Positions 25,777-35,632 of a stretch of 64,000 nt of DNA are shown here, in pieces. Made by a program: the position numbers and the translations under genes. This DNA is from Bifidobacterium aesculapii (lineage in GTDB: Bacteria; Actinomycetota; Actinomycetes; Actinomycetales; Bifidobacteriaceae). The stretch is from contig NZ_BCFK01000031.1 in the NCBI RefSeq assembly GCF_001417815.1, positions 83,195-147,194 of the forward strand, written 5' to 3'. The notes beneath the pieces were generated by a model. The model was not told where the DNA came from. It was given only the letters and a program-made list of their open reading frames with translations, and ran no database searches. The first letter of the stretch is position 1. Each line of letters starts with the position of its first letter.

Positions 25777-26997
25777 ATGGCCAGAATCAAGGTCGAAGGA
25801 AAGGTCGTCGAGCTCGACGGCGACGAGATGACGCGCGTCATCTGGAAGGACATCAAGGACCGCCTCATCCTGCCGTACCTCGACGTGGACCTCGACTACT
25901 ACGACCTCGGCATCGAGAACCGCGACGCCACCGACGATCAGGTCACCATCGACGCGGCGCGCGCCATCCAGCGCGAGCATGTGGGCGTCAAATGCGCGAC
26001 GATCACGCCGGACGAGGCGCGCGTCAAGGAGTTCGGCCTCAAGAAGATGTGGAAATCCCCCAACGGCACGATCCGCAACATCCTCGGCGGAACCATCTTC
26101 CGCGAGCCGATCGTGATGAGCAACGTGCCGCGCCTCGTGCCCGGCTGGACCAAGCCGATCGTCGTCGCGCGCCACGCATTCGGCGACCAGTACAAGGCCA
26201 CCGACTTCAAGGTGCCGGGCGCCGGACGCCTGACCGTCACCTTCACCCCCGAGGACGGCTCCGCGCCCATCGAGCACGTCGTCTACGACTACGGCGCGGA
26301 CGGCGGCGTGGCGCAGGTGCAGTACAACGTCAACGATTCGATCCGCGGCTTCGCGCGCGCCTGCTTCAACTACGGGCTCATGCGCCACTACCCCGTGTAC
26401 CTGTCCACGAAGAACACCATCCTCAAGGCGTACGACGGACAGTTCAAGGACATCTTCGCCGAGGTGTACGAGACCGAGTACAAGGAACGCTTCGAGGCCG
26501 AGGGACTCACCTACGAGCACCGCCTCATCGACGACATGGTCGCCAGCTCGCTCAAATGGCACGGCGGCTACATCTGGGCATGCAAGAACTACGACGGCGA
26601 CGTGCAGTCCGACTCCGTGGCTCAGGGCTTCGGCTCGCTGGGACTGATGACCTCCGTGCTCATGACCCCGGACGGGAAGACCGTCGAGGCGGAGGCCGCG
26701 CACGGCACCGTGACCCGACACTACCGCCGTTGGCTCAAGGGCGAGAAGACCTCCACCAACCCGATCGCCTCGATCTTCGCGTGGACCGGCGGGCTCAAGC
26801 ACCGCGCCGATCTCGACGGCACGCCCGAGGTGCGCCACTTCGCCGAAACGCTGGAGAAGGTCATCGTCTCCACCGTCGAAGGCGGCCAGATGACCAAGGA
26901 CCTCGCCATGCTCATCGGCCCGGACCAGCCCTGGCTCGACACCGAAGGCTTCATGGACGCGCTCGACGAGAACCTCGCCAAGGCGCTCGCGGACTGA
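25777..26997 (+). CDS. icd: NADP-dependent isocitrate dehydrogenase
   Basis: A 406-residue dimeric isocitrate dehydrogenase of the eukaryote-like subfamily II. It begins [20 protein letters not shown] and contains [20 protein letters not shown] for isocitrate binding, [20 protein letters not shown] with metal-binding Asp residues, and [12 protein letters not shown] for NADP specificity. It makes 2-oxoglutarate and NADPH, an anabolic need in organisms with an incomplete TCA cycle. The start ATG follows AGGAGGA. A hairpin follows the stop. Confidence 0.97.
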   Translation: MARIKVEGKVVELDGDEMTRVIWKDIKDRLILPYLDVDLDYYDLGIENRDATDDQVTIDAARAIQREHVGVKCATITPDEARVKEFGLKKMWKSPNGTIRNILGGTIFREPIVMSNVPRLVPGWTKPIVVARHAFGDQYKATDFKVPGAGRLTVTFTPEDGSAPIEHVVYDYGADGGVAQVQYNVNDSIRGFARACFNYGLMRHYPVYLSTKNTILKAYDGQFKDIFAEVYETEYKERFEAEGLTYEHRLIDDMVASSLKWHGGYIWACKNYDGDVQSDSVAQGFGSLGLMTSVLMTPDGKTVEAEAAHGTVTRHYRRWLKGEKTSTNPIASIFAWTGGLKHRADLDGTPEVRHFAETLEKVIVSTVEGGQMTKDLAMLIGPDQPWLDTEGFMDALDENLAKALAD

Positions 26998-27006
26998 CCG
27001 GTTCGC

Positions 27007-27041
27007 GCATGCCGGCGGGTTCGCGCAATCAGCCGGCATGC
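27007..27041 (+). terminator. Hairpin after icd
   Basis: GCATGCCGGC (27007-27016) pairs exactly with 27032-27041 around a 15-base loop. The sequence after the stem is CTACTACAAT rather than a U-tract, so this is a weak terminator or a boundary element. Confidence 0.6.
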
Positions 27042-27044
27042 TAC

Positions 27045-27076
27045 TACAATCGACGGCAGTGCATCGACCGTCGATT
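27045..27076 (+). promoter_or_regulatory. Promoter and dyad before the solute-binding lipoprotein
   Basis: TACAAT at 27045-27050 is a good -10. An inverted repeat, AATCGACGG (27048-27056) and CCGTCGATT (27068-27076), overlaps it and the likely start site, as an operator would. The Shine-Dalgarno AAAGGAA follows directly after the dyad. Confidence 0.5.
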
Positions 27077-27093
27077 GAAAGGAATCCCGTCAC

Positions 27094-28683
27094 ATGGCCC
27101 TGCGCAGCAGCAATACAGCAGCACGACTCATCGCCATGGCGGCGGGATTCGCCATGCTGGCGTCCTGCGCGGCATGCGGCGGGCAGGACGCCGCCTCCGG
27201 CACCACCGCAGCGCCGGGCGGGAACACGGCCGCGGGCACGACGGCGTCCGCAGGCAGCGCGGTCATCTTCACCCCGTCCGACGGAATCACCATCTCCCAG
27301 AGCACCCCGCTCAACAAATGGGCGAAACTGGTGCCGGAGATCACCGACGGGCTCGTCGCCAACGGCATGGCGAAGAAGTCCATCGAGACGAAGACATCCT
27401 CCGACCTCGACGACCAGAGCCGTGACGTACAGGACTGGGTCGTCGACCATATGGCGGCCGAGGGGCAGTCCGATTCCCAAAACGACGAGAAGAGGACGAC
27501 GCTGATCGTCGCCCCGGCCGTTCCGGCGGGCGCGGCCACGCGCCAGTACGGCGACTACGTCACCCAACCGCAGGACGACGACGATACGGCAGAGGGGACC
27601 GACGACGGGACCGATGCCTATACGCGTCTCGCATCCGCGCTGAGTCTGGCGCAGGATTCGGGCATGCACGTCATACTGCTCGCCAACGGCGTGGACGGCG
27701 TCACACCGGACGCGTTCGCCCGCTTCTCCACCGCCGAACAGATCGGACGCATCGAAGCGCAGAAGCTCGTCACGAAACTCGATCTCGCCAAGGCGAGCAA
27801 GGACAACCCCAAGGCCATCGAAGTGCTCATCCCCTATACGGCGACGGCCTCGAACGACTCCGACGACAACGACTCCGACGAAGAGGTCGCCTCCCCGGCA
27901 CGGGACGACGCGTTCTCGCGCGAGGCGTTCGCCGGCATGTGGAAGGTGCTCCAGCCGTATTTCACCCAAGGCAAGGCGTATTCCCCGTCCGGAACGCTCT
28001 CCAAGACCACCACGGATGACGACTGGCGTGACGTGGCCGTGGACGGATCCGACAGGAAGACGATCGCCGCCGAGGTCGACAGACGGCTTCCCACTCGCAA
28101 GACCTCGGACGGCACGGCCCATATGCGCGTCGACGGCGTCATCGCGATGAACGACTACGTCGCCTCGGTGGTCACCGAGGAACTCGGCGCGCTCGGCTAC
28201 ACGGGCTCCGCCGCGGACGTCAACCCCCAGATCACCATCTCCGGCATCGTCGACAACATCACCGGCAAGAAGGATCTGCAACGCGGCAGCGTGCCCGACC
28301 CGGCGAAGGCGCCCGAGACCGCCGATGACGCTCAGGACGATGCCGCTGCCGTCTCAGGCGTCGACGAGATCAACAGCCGTTGGCCCATCGTCACCGGCTT
28401 CGGCGCATATGTGGACACGATGCCGCAGATCGTGAACGGCAAACAGTGGATGACCGGACTGGAGAACCGCATGGCGTTGGCCTCGGACATCGCCGAGGTC
28501 ACGGTGAGACTCAACCGAGGCGAGTCCCTCACCAAGCTCTCCTACATCACCAAAGCGAAGGTGGACGGCGCCGCGAAGCGCACGAACGTCATCGAGGAGG
28601 AGCCGCTCGCGGTGAGCGCCTCCAACCTCAAGGCGGCGCTCATTGATCCGGGGTACATCACCATGGCGGACGCCGGCCTGTGA
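27094..28683 (+). CDS. Solute-binding lipoprotein (periplasmic sugar-binding-like)
   Basis: A 529-residue exported lipoprotein. The signal peptide ends in the lipobox LASC with Cys25 as lipidation site. The mature protein starts with a Gly/Ala/Thr-rich tether and then a type I periplasmic-binding-like domain (IFTPSDGITISQSTPLNKWA at the start; DGVIAMNDYVASVVTEELGA late, typical of the sugar-binding lobe). Asp-rich insertions near residues 160-175 and 255-270 are unusual. No ABC transporter permease or ATPase gene is adjacent, so the partner is elsewhere or it acts as a sensor. A dyad overlaps its promoter. Confidence 0.75.
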   Translation: MALRSSNTAARLIAMAAGFAMLASCAACGGQDAASGTTAAPGGNTAAGTTASAGSAVIFTPSDGITISQSTPLNKWAKLVPEITDGLVANGMAKKSIETKTSSDLDDQSRDVQDWVVDHMAAEGQSDSQNDEKRTTLIVAPAVPAGAATRQYGDYVTQPQDDDDTAEGTDDGTDAYTRLASALSLAQDSGMHVILLANGVDGVTPDAFARFSTAEQIGRIEAQKLVTKLDLAKASKDNPKAIEVLIPYTATASNDSDDNDSDEEVASPARDDAFSREAFAGMWKVLQPYFTQGKAYSPSGTLSKTTTDDDWRDVAVDGSDRKTIAAEVDRRLPTRKTSDGTAHMRVDGVIAMNDYVASVVTEELGALGYTGSAADVNPQITISGIVDNITGKKDLQRGSVPDPAKAPETADDAQDDAAAVSGVDEINSRWPIVTGFGAYVDTMPQIVNGKQWMTGLENRMALASDIAEVTVRLNRGESLTKLSYITKAKVDGAAKRTNVIEEEPLAVSASNLKAALIDPGYITMADAGL

Positions 28684-28701
28684 CGCGGCGCGCCTACGCT
28701 C

Positions 28702-28761
28702 CGCGCGAGAATCGTGCGCAAAACGGCCCTTACGCGCACGATTCTCGCGCGTAAGGGCCGT
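28702..28761. terminator. Interlocking hairpins between convergent lipoprotein and era genes
   Basis: Two perfect stems overlap. Segment 28702-28719 pairs with 28734-28751 (18 bp), and 28723-28736 pairs with 28748-28761 (14 bp). They occur in the order A-B-A'-B', so they can form alternative hairpins or a pseudoknot but not two independent stem-loops. The position between converging genes suggests bidirectional termination. Confidence 0.7.
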
Positions 28762-28790
28762 CGACGATGTGATGACGCGGAAGCCTGGAA

Positions 28791-29798
28791 TCAGAATCCC
28801 AGTTTCTGCAGCTGCTTGGGGTCGGACTGCCAGCTCTTCGCCACCTTCACGTGCAGGTCAAGCAGGGCCTTGCATCCGACGATGCGGTTGACCGCGGTAC
28901 GCAGGCGCTTCTTCACCGCGACGAGGTTGCCCGCCCCCCTGCCGATGATGATCGGCTTCTGCGAATCGCGCTCGACGTAGATCGAGACGCGCACGTCCGC
29001 CTTGCCGTCATACGCCTCACCGGTCTCGTTGTCCTCCGGATAGTCGATGGAATCGACGACCACGGCGAGGGAATGGGGCAGCTCGTCGTCCAGCTGTTCG
29101 AGGAACGCGCCTCGGACGAGCTCGGCGATGGTGTCCTCCGGACGCTCCTCGGTCACCTGCTCCTCGGGGTACATCTGCGGGCCTTCGGGCATGTGGCCGA
29201 TGAGCACGTCACGCACTTCGTCGAGGTTGTCGTGTTCGAGCGCGCTCACCGGGACGATGTCCGAGAAATCCGCGAATCCGTCGATTTCGATGAGCTTCGA
29301 CACGAGCCGTTCACGCGACAGTTCGTCGATCTTCGTGACGATGGCGATCAGCGGCACCTTCCAGTGAAACGTGCCGTCCTCGCGCTTGACGGCGAAATCG
29401 GAACGCAGACGCGACAGGATGCGTCGGTCGCCGGGGCCGATCTCCTGATTGGCGGGCAGCAGGAACGCCACTTCGTCCACGTCGGACAGGCTTTCGTCGA
29501 CGATGTCGTTGAGACGCTGGCCGAGCAACGTGCGCGGACGGTGGATGCCGGGCGTGTCGACGAGCACGAGCTGTGCGTGATCCGTGGTGAGGATGCCGCG
29601 AATGGCCTTGCGGGTGGTCTCCGGCCGCGAGGACGTGATGGCGATGCGCTTGCCGATGAGCGCGTTGATGAGCGTGGACTTGCCGACGTTCGGCCTGCCC
29701 ACGACCGCCACGAACCCCGAACGGTACGGCACCGGCCTGCCGGTGCCTTCGGACTCGTTCGTGTCGCTCCGGTTAGTCGCTGCGGCGGTATCGGTCAT
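28791..29798 (-). CDS. era: GTPase Era
   Basis: A 335-residue GTPase for 16S rRNA processing and 30S assembly. The G domain has GRPNVGKST (G1), the effector TTRKAIRG, DTPGIH (G3) and TKIDE (G4). The C-terminal KH domain carries SIYVERDSQKPIIIGRGAGN. The start at 29798 follows AAGGAG and lies one base after the stop of the CBS-domain gene, so coupling is tight. It is the last gene of phoH-ybeY-CBS-era. Confidence 0.96.
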   Translation of the reverse strand: MTDTAAATNRSDTNESEGTGRPVPYRSGFVAVVGRPNVGKSTLINALIGKRIAITSSRPETTRKAIRGILTTDHAQLVLVDTPGIHRPRTLLGQRLNDIVDESLSDVDEVAFLLPANQEIGPGDRRILSRLRSDFAVKREDGTFHWKVPLIAIVTKIDELSRERLVSKLIEIDGFADFSDIVPVSALEHDNLDEVRDVLIGHMPEGPQMYPEEQVTEERPEDTIAELVRGAFLEQLDDELPHSLAVVVDSIDYPEDNETGEAYDGKADVRVSIYVERDSQKPIIIGRGAGNLVAVKKRLRTAVNRIVGCKALLDLHVKVAKSWQSDPKQLQKLGF

Positions 29799-29799
29799 G

Positions 29800-31245
29800 T
29801 CACTCCTTGGATCGGTTGTGCGTGTCGTCATGCGCACGGCCTTCGTCGCCGTCGCGCTGCTGGTCCTGCGACGTCTCGTCGCCCCCGGCGTTGTCATCTT
29901 CCTCGTGCCCCTCGACGTGCGCCGGCTCCACGACGATCGTGGACACCTTCTTGCGCCGTCCGGCCGAATCGACCGCGGTGAGCCTCAGTCCGCGGGTCAC
30001 GGCCGAGGCCCCGACGATCGGCACACGCCCTAGCAGCTTGGTGAGCAGACCGTAGACGGTGTCCACGTCGTCCTCGTCGATGTCGATCTCGAAAAGCTCC
30101 TCCAGATCCGCGATCGGCGTACGTGCCGGCATACGCCACTTGCGTTCGCCGATCTGCTCCGGTTCCTCGCGCTGCGTGCGGTCGTGCTCGTCCTCGAGTT
30201 CGCCGACGATCTGCTCGATGGTGTCCTCGATGGTCACCAGACCGGCGATGCCGCCGTATTCGTCCACGACGACCGCCACATGCTGGCGGGAACGCTGCAT
30301 CTGGTGGAACAGGTCGTCGACAGGCTTCGATTCGGGCACGAGCATCGGCTTGCGCACGATCGAGGAGACCGTTCGCCCGAGGGCGGCGGGGTTGAAGGCG
30401 GTGGCGCGCACGGCGTCCTTGAGGTAGGCGATGCCGATGAGGTCGTCCACATCCTCGCCGATGACGGGAACGCGAGAGAATCCCGAGCGAGAGCACAGCT
30501 TGAGCATCGATTCGAGCGTCGCGTCCTTCTCGATGCAGATCATGTCGGTGCGCGGCACCATGATCTCGCGCGTCAGCGTGTCCGACAGGGTGAGCACGTT
30601 ACGGAGCATTTCGGAGACCTCGGGATCGAAGTCGTTCGATTCGACGAGACGGTCGATGGTGGCGCGGCCCTGCTCCTGCTGGATCTTCTCCAGTTCCTCG
30701 TCATCGGAGAGGTTCTGGCTGCGGCGGCGCACGTCGGTCGCCGCGCCGATCCTGGTGAACGGGGTGAGCCGGTTCGCGATGGAGACCATGCGCGAATGCT
30801 TGATCATGATGTCCGCCGGCTTGATGGCACCGGTCTCGCGCGGGCGGACCAGCACGCTCACCACACCCACGATGAGCGCGACGACGACGCCGATCACGAT
30901 CTGGAGCCACAGCGTCGCCCCCCATATCGAGGAGACGATGGCGACCAATACGCCGACCATCACGTTGCAGGTGACGCGGAAGAAGGCGCACGCGCCGGCG
31001 GCGGCGTACCGGTCGGCGATGATGCCCTGCACGCGATGGATACGGGCGATCCGCTTCATGCGGCTGAACTGGGTGAGATCAGGGTCGGTCTGCACCTCGA
31101 GCACGAGGTTGTTGAGACTCGCCCGGGTCACCCGTCCCACCGCACCCTCGGCTGCCGCCAGCGACAGCGACAACCACACCAGGAATGCGGCCACGATCAC
31201 GAGGGCCGCGGTGATTGCGATCAATGTCGATTGGGAGTACTCCAT
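29800..31245 (-). CDS. CNNM/CBS-domain membrane protein (CorC/HlyC family)
   Basis: A 481-residue protein with an N-terminal membrane domain (spans near residues 5-30, 85-105 and 110-135). A CBS pair follows, starting at [20 protein letters not shown] and continuing with YLKDAVRA and [20 protein letters not shown], then a CorC_HlyC domain. Relatives are proposed Mg2+/Co2+ efflux proteins; the haemolysin label is historical. The C-terminus is a hydrophilic Asp/Glu/His-rich tail of about 40 residues. It sits between ybeY and era as in many actinobacteria. The start ATG follows AAGGAA. Confidence 0.9.
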   Translation of the reverse strand: MEYSQSTLIAITAALVIVAAFLVWLSLSLAAAEGAVGRVTRASLNNLVLEVQTDPDLTQFSRMKRIARIHRVQGIIADRYAAAGACAFFRVTCNVMVGVLVAIVSSIWGATLWLQIVIGVVVALIVGVVSVLVRPRETGAIKPADIMIKHSRMVSIANRLTPFTRIGAATDVRRRSQNLSDDEELEKIQQEQGRATIDRLVESNDFDPEVSEMLRNVLTLSDTLTREIMVPRTDMICIEKDATLESMLKLCSRSGFSRVPVIGEDVDDLIGIAYLKDAVRATAFNPAALGRTVSSIVRKPMLVPESKPVDDLFHQMQRSRQHVAVVVDEYGGIAGLVTIEDTIEQIVGELEDEHDRTQREEPEQIGERKWRMPARTPIADLEELFEIDIDEDDVDTVYGLLTKLLGRVPIVGASAVTRGLRLTAVDSAGRRKKVSTIVVEPAHVEGHEEDDNAGGDETSQDQQRDGDEGRAHDDTHNRSKE

Positions 31246-31339
31246 CGGTGTTGCGTTCCTTGTCGTTTGCTATGCGTGTTCTCGTATGCGCGCGTCTCGC
31301 ATGTCCGCATGCGCGCTCATGCGCCCCTGTGCGATGCGC

Positions 31340-31885
31340 TCAGTGGGTGATCTGGCGTCCGGACCCGTGCCGGGCGTCGTAGACGGCCAGCGCGTCCTCG
31401 CTGCCTGCGGGCAGGGCGGGAGACGCGCCCGGATCGTGACGGACGGCGATGAACGTGAGCAGCAGCTGACGCTGCAGACCGAACATCTGCCGTTCCTGCT
31501 GCGGGTCGACGTGGTCGTATCCGAGCAGGTGGAGGATGCCGTGGATGGTGAGCAGCATCATCTCCTGCAGCATGCCGTGACCGGCAGCCGCCGCCTGCTG
31601 CGCCGCGACCCACGGGCAGATCACGATGTCGCCGAGCACGCCCTCCATGACGGTCTTGCCATCCCCCGGACGCAGCTCGTCCATGGGGAAGCTCATGACG
31701 TCGGTGGGGCCTTCGAGGTTCATCCAATGCTCGTGCATCTCGGCGATGGGCTCGGGATCGACGAACAGGATCGTCAGATCGGACTGGGTGCTCACCCTCA
31801 TCTGGTCGAGCACCCACACCCCGAGATCGGAGAAGAGCTTGAGATCGATGGTCCACACCGTCTCGTTGGACACGTCAACGCTCAT
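31340..31885 (-). CDS. ybeY: Endoribonuclease YbeY
   Basis: A 181-residue rRNA maturation RNase. The zinc motif H-x3-H-x5-H is His115, His119 and His125 in [21 protein letters not shown] and GDIVICP are further signatures. The C-terminal 25 residues beyond the family core are variable. The start overlaps the 3' end of phoH by 11 bases, indicating coupling. It works with Era in 16S rRNA 3'-end processing, consistent with their shared operon. Confidence 0.95.
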   Translation of the reverse strand: MSVDVSNETVWTIDLKLFSDLGVWVLDQMRVSTQSDLTILFVDPEPIAEMHEHWMNLEGPTDVMSFPMDELRPGDGKTVMEGVLGDIVICPWVAAQQAAAAGHGMLQEMMLLTIHGILHLLGYDHVDPQQERQMFGLQRQLLLTFIAVRHDPGASPALPAGSEDALAVYDARHGSGRQITH

Positions 31886-32990
31886 CGGTTTCCTTTCGTC
31901 CTTGCTTGGCGTGGGAGATGCGGCGGTGGTCGCCGTCCATGCCCTCGCTGCGGTTGTACGCCTCGACGATCAGGCCGACGAGACGATGGCGCACCACGTC
32001 CTCGGCCTTGAGATGCACGAACGCGATGTCCTTGATGCCGCCGATGATCCGCTCGATGGTGGCCAGTCCGGATCGCGGCACGGTGAGGTCGACCTGGGTG
32101 ATGTCGCCGGTGATGACCATCTTCGTGTTGAACCCGAGACGGGTGAGGAACATCTTCATCTGCTGCTCGGTGGTGTTCTGCGCCTCGTCGAGGATGACGT
32201 ACGCGTCGTTGAGCGTGCGTCCGCGCATGTACGCGAGCGGCGCCACCTCGATAGTGTTGTCGCTCATGAGCCTTCTGAGCTGGTCCGCTCCGAGCATGTC
32301 GCCCAACGCGTCGTAGAGCGGGCGCAGATACGGGTCGACCTTGTCGTTGAGCGTGCCCGGCAGGAATCCGAGGCTCTCCCCCGCCTCAACCGCAGGTCTG
32401 GTGAGGATGATGCGCCGCACCTGACGGTCCTGGAAGGCGCGCACGGCCTTGGCGACCGCCAGATACGTCTTGCCCGTGCCGGCCGGCCCGATGCCGAACG
32501 TGATGGTGTGCGATTCGATGGCTGCGACATACGCCGCCTGCCCGGGCGTCTTCGCGCGCACGGGATTGCCGCCCGCGTAGGTGATGACTCCCGGCACAGC
32601 AGGCTTGCGGCGGCCCGCCTCGCCTCGCCGGGCCTTCGCCGCGTCCGCCTCCACGCGCTGCAGCGTCTCCACCTCGCGGCCGTGGCCGGGGTGCGTGACG
32701 CGAGTACGGTTGTCGAGGACCTCCTGATCGATCATGCGCCGCACGGTGTCGGCGTCCATGGGCGCCGTATGCGCCGCCTCGATGATGGTGTTGATGAGAT
32801 CCTCCGCCTTCGAAGCGTCCGTCTCCGTCTGCTTGGAACGGGAGACGATGGCCACACGATTGCCGCGCACGAGAATCGTCAGCTCCGGAAACGCACGTTC
32901 TATCTCCCTGATCACCTCGTCCACCGGCCCGAGCACCGCTACCGGATCAAGCTGCGTGGGTATGGTGATGGTACGTGTTGTGGTCGCCAC
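31875..32990 (-). CDS. phoH: PhoH-like ATPase
   Basis: A 371-residue P-loop ATPase. An N-terminal KH-like region (residues about 1-110) precedes the PhoH domain with Walker [29 protein letters not shown] and Walker [12 protein letters not shown]. Such proteins are linked to RNA metabolism and phosphate stress. The start is GTG at 32990 after AAAGGA. It overlaps ybeY and lies 86 bases after the HIT gene. Confidence 0.94.
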   Translation of the reverse strand: MATTTRTITIPTQLDPVAVLGPVDEVIREIERAFPELTILVRGNRVAIVSRSKQTETDASKAEDLINTIIEAAHTAPMDADTVRRMIDQEVLDNRTRVTHPGHGREVETLQRVEADAAKARRGEAGRRKPAVPGVITYAGGNPVRAKTPGQAAYVAAIESHTITFGIGPAGTGKTYLAVAKAVRAFQDRQVRRIILTRPAVEAGESLGFLPGTLNDKVDPYLRPLYDALGDMLGADQLRRLMSDNTIEVAPLAYMRGRTLNDAYVILDEAQNTTEQQMKMFLTRLGFNTKMVITGDITQVDLTVPRSGLATIERIIGGIKDIAFVHLKAEDVVRHRLVGLIVEAYNRSEGMDGDHRRISHAKQGRKETDER

Positions 32991-33076
32991 GGATTCCTTT
33001 CCTGCATGGGTGTCGCCGCCTCCCCGGACGGGAGACGGCAGGGCATGTTCTATCGACCGTCTGTCTCCGACACCGC

Positions 33077-33415
33077 CTACTCGTCGAGCTTCTCGCCGGT
33101 CAGCACGTGGGCGTGCACGTGGAACACGGTCTGGCCGGCGTCGAGACCGGTGTTGAACACGAGCCTGAACGCGCCGTGGAAGGCGTCGTCGGCGATGCGC
33201 TGCGCCACCTCGACGATATGGGCGAGCTCGGCGGGATCGTTCTGCGCGAGTTCGGCTACGTTCGCATGGTGTGCCTTCGGCACGACCAGCACATGCACCT
33301 TGGCCTTCGGGTTGATGTCCTTGAAGGCATATGTGGTGTCGTCCTCATAGACCTTGGCGCTGGGAATCTCCCCGGCGATGATCTTGCAGAACAGGCAATC
33401 GTCCGATGCGCTCAT
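33077..33415 (-). CDS. HIT family (HINT-like) nucleotide hydrolase
   Basis: A 112-residue histidine triad protein. The zinc-site residues [19 protein letters not shown] open the protein, and the triad is HVHAHVLTG near the end, with catalytic His in the H-x-H-x-H pattern. It hydrolyses adenosine phosphoramidates or related AMP conjugates. The start ATG follows GAAGGAG at 11 bases. It lies between rsmE and phoH on the same strand. Confidence 0.93.
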   Translation of the reverse strand: MSASDDCLFCKIIAGEIPSAKVYEDDTTYAFKDINPKAKVHVLVVPKAHHANVAELAQNDPAELAHIVEVAQRIADDAFHGAFRLVFNTGLDAGQTVFHVHAHVLTGEKLDE

Positions 33416-33544
33416 GGTGTCTTTCGCTCCTTCATGCGTGGCCGCGCGGCAGATGCCGCATTATGGTTCCGCAACACAGCTTAGCGCGTCCCCGTTACCC
33501 GAGTCCGGCGCACGCACGGCGCCGATACGCTCACGGCGATACAC

Positions 33545-34342
33545 TCACGCGTAACGGCCCAACGCCCTCGACAGCAGCGACAGCGCCACCGGTCCCGCCG
33601 CCGAGGCTCTGAGGATATTCGCCCCGATCACGACGCTGTGCGCGCCGGCCCCGGTGAACGCGGCCACCTCGTCCTCGCTGATGCCTCCTTCCGGGCCGAC
33701 CACCACGTAGACGGTGCGCGGTCTGGCGTCCTGAAGGCATCGGTCGGCGAGCCGGGTGACAAGCCCTTCCACCGAATCCCATGTATCGGTCGCATCCTGA
33801 TGGAGCACGACGACGAGATCGCCATGGACGTTGGCGCGCAGGCACATGGAGACGATCTGCTTCGAGGAGACGCACTCCCCCAGCTGCGGCCTCCACGCAC
33901 GACGGGACTGTTCGGTGGCTGCGTCCAGGGTGGAGCGCCACTTGCGGTCCGTGCGGCCGGCCTTCCATTTGGCTATGGAACGATCCGCCTGCCACGGGAT
34001 GACCTCGTCGACGCCGATCTGCGTGGCCATGTCGATGGCCTGCTCGTCATGCCCGTTCTTGGCCAGAGCCTGCACGAGGGCGAGTCTGGTGACCGGGGCG
34101 GGCTCGCGCGTGAACGCACGGACCCGCGCGACGCCGGCGTCCGGATCGACCAGCTCGGCGTCTATGCGCAGGCCGAGGCCGTCGGACAGCTGCAGACCGT
34201 CGCCGGCCCTCAGCCGCATCGACTGCACAGCGTGCCTTCTGACCTGGGCCGGCAGCGTCAGCGTCCAACCCGTATTGAGCTCGTCCGAGTTGACCGGCAC
34301 GTCGTCATGGTCGCAATCCAAAAGAAACAGGGCTTCCGTCAT
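33545..34342 (-). CDS. rsmE: 16S rRNA m3U1498 methyltransferase
   Basis: A 265-residue SPOUT methyltransferase. An N-terminal PUA-like domain (RRHAVQSMRLRAGDGLQLSDG) is followed by the knotted SAM domain with LVQALAKNGHDEQAIDMATQ, VVGPEGGISEDEV and ANILRASAAGPVAL. The start at 34342 is preferred because upstream in-frame sequence is not family-like; no strong Shine-Dalgarno is present and a GATAGC element 11 bases upstream could give a short leader. It is divergent from tRNA-Leu. Confidence 0.93.
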   Translation of the reverse strand: MTEALFLLDCDHDDVPVNSDELNTGWTLTLPAQVRRHAVQSMRLRAGDGLQLSDGLGLRIDAELVDPDAGVARVRAFTREPAPVTRLALVQALAKNGHDEQAIDMATQIGVDEVIPWQADRSIAKWKAGRTDRKWRSTLDAATEQSRRAWRPQLGECVSSKQIVSMCLRANVHGDLVVVLHQDATDTWDSVEGLVTRLADRCLQDARPRTVYVVVGPEGGISEDEVAAFTGAGAHSVVIGANILRASAAGPVALSLLSRALGRYA

Positions 34343-34381
34343 GCGTCCAAGGCTATCAGCACCAATGCGACACGCCGGGGA

Positions 34382-34409
34382 TTGCACGTCGCGCAAAAGC
34401 CGGTAGAGT
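34382..34409 (+). promoter_or_regulatory. Promoter of tRNA-Leu
   Basis: TTGCAC (34382-34387) and TAGAGT (34404-34409) are spaced by 16 bases, 32 bases before the tRNA. This is the clearest sigma-70-type promoter in the window. Confidence 0.65.
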
Positions 34410-34441
34410 GTTCACTCGTTGCCGCAGAGCGACAAGCACCT

Positions 34442-34529
34442 GCCCGGGTGGCGGAATGGTAGACGCGCTAGCTTGAGGTGCTAGTGCCTATTTTTAACGG
34501 GCGTACGGGTTCAAGTCCCGTCTCGGGCA
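34442..34529 (+). tRNA. tRNA-Leu (anticodon GAG)
   Basis: The 88-base sequence folds as a class II tRNA. The acceptor stem is GCCCGGG (34442-34448) with CTCGGGC (34522-34528), with discriminator A34529. The anticodon stem is CTAGC/GCTAG with loop TTGAGGT, placing GAG at 34475-34477. A long variable arm covers about 34485-34502, and the T-arm reads ACGGGTTCAAGTCCCGT. CCA is not encoded. The neighbourhood of the anticodon matches bacterial Leu-GAG tRNAs. Confidence 0.95.
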
Positions 34530-34534
34530 CAGAC

Positions 34535-34560
34535 AAACCCCTTGGAGACAAGGGGTTTTC
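34535..34560 (+). terminator. Terminator of tRNA-Leu
   Basis: AAACCCCTT (34535-34543) pairs with AAGGGGTTT (34550-34558) around GGAGAC, followed by TCTTGT. It lies five bases after the tRNA and upstream of the methyltransferase ribosome-binding site. Confidence 0.85.
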
Positions 34561-34604
34561 TTGTATTCACACACCTCCACACCCGCCTGCAAGGAGACAC
34601 ACTC

Positions 34605-35471
34605 ATGCGATTCGTCCAACTGGAATCCATCGACGACGAACGCGTGGCGGCATACGTCAACCTCACCGAAATCCAGCTGCGTAACCGTCTGGAACCCGCC
34701 AAGGGCATCTTCATCGCCGAATCCCCGAAGGTCATCGACCGCGCGCTCGCCGCCGGGCGCGAGCCGCTGTCGCTGCTCGTCGAGGAACCCTGGCTGGAGG
34801 GCATGGCCTCCTTCTTCGAGCGCATCGACGCGCGATGGGGCACGGACGTGCCCGTATACGTGGCCTCCCCGGAACAGCTCAGACGGCTCACAGGCTACCG
34901 TCTGCACCGTGGCGCGCTGTGCGCGATGCGCCGCTGGCCACTGCCGTCCGTCGACGAGGTGTGCCGCGACGCCAGACGTGTGGCGGTCATGGAGAACATC
35001 GTCGACCATACAAACATCGGCGCGTTGATGCGTTCCGCCGCCGCGCTCGATGTGGACGCGGTGCTCGTCACCCCCTCCTGCGGAGACCCGCTCTACCGGC
35101 GCGCGGTGCGCGTGTCGATGGGCACCGTCTTCCAGATCCCGTGGACGCGCATCGGCGGCGACGACAAACGCTACTGGCCGTTCCAAGGCATCGACGAGCT
35201 GAAGAGGCTCGGGTTCACGACCGTGGCCATGGCGTTGGAGGAGGATTCCATCGGCATGGACGAGCTGACACGCCGTCTGGAATGTGACCCCGCCGAAGAC
35301 GACCACATCGACAGGCTCGCGCTCATCTTCGGCACGGAAGGCGACGGGCTGTCGCGCCATACCATCGCACGTGCCGACCTGACCGTGCGCATCCCGATGA
35401 GCCACGGCGTGGATTCCCTCAACGTGGCGGCCTCCAGCGCGGTCGCCTTCTACGCCACACGCGCACGCTGA
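34605..35471 (+). CDS. TrmH/SpoU family RNA methyltransferase
   Basis: A 288-residue SPOUT RNA 2'-O-methyltransferase. An N-terminal substrate-binding region (FIAESPKVIDRAL) is followed by the three SpoU motifs, ENIVDHTNIGALMRSAAAL, LIFGTEGDGLS and VRIPMSHGVDSLNVAASSAV. The target RNA (tRNA or 23S rRNA) cannot be told from sequence. The start ATG follows AAGGAG at 34591-34596. It lies directly downstream of tRNA-Leu and its terminator. Confidence 0.92.
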   Translation: MRFVQLESIDDERVAAYVNLTEIQLRNRLEPAKGIFIAESPKVIDRALAAGREPLSLLVEEPWLEGMASFFERIDARWGTDVPVYVASPEQLRRLTGYRLHRGALCAMRRWPLPSVDEVCRDARRVAVMENIVDHTNIGALMRSAAALDVDAVLVTPSCGDPLYRRAVRVSMGTVFQIPWTRIGGDDKRYWPFQGIDELKRLGFTTVAMALEEDSIGMDELTRRLECDPAEDDHIDRLALIFGTEGDGLSRHTIARADLTVRIPMSHGVDSLNVAASSAVAFYATRAR

Positions 35472-35632
35472 CACGGGGCATATTCGCCGACGCGACGCGC
35501 GCGACGTGATTCGGGCGTGTCGCGGTTTTTGTGCAATCATTGTCATTGTGGGTCCGGAAGCGAGGATGCCCGGGCCAGACCCGACCGCGGCGTCGAAAGA
35601 CGCTGTTAGTTGTTGAGAGGAGCAACGCGACA

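Noticed and set aside
25765..28281. An 838-codon minus-strand open frame across icd and the lipoprotein gene
   Set aside because: It is antisense to a canonical isocitrate dehydrogenase and passes through a hairpin and promoter; there is no ribosome-binding site or recognisable domain.
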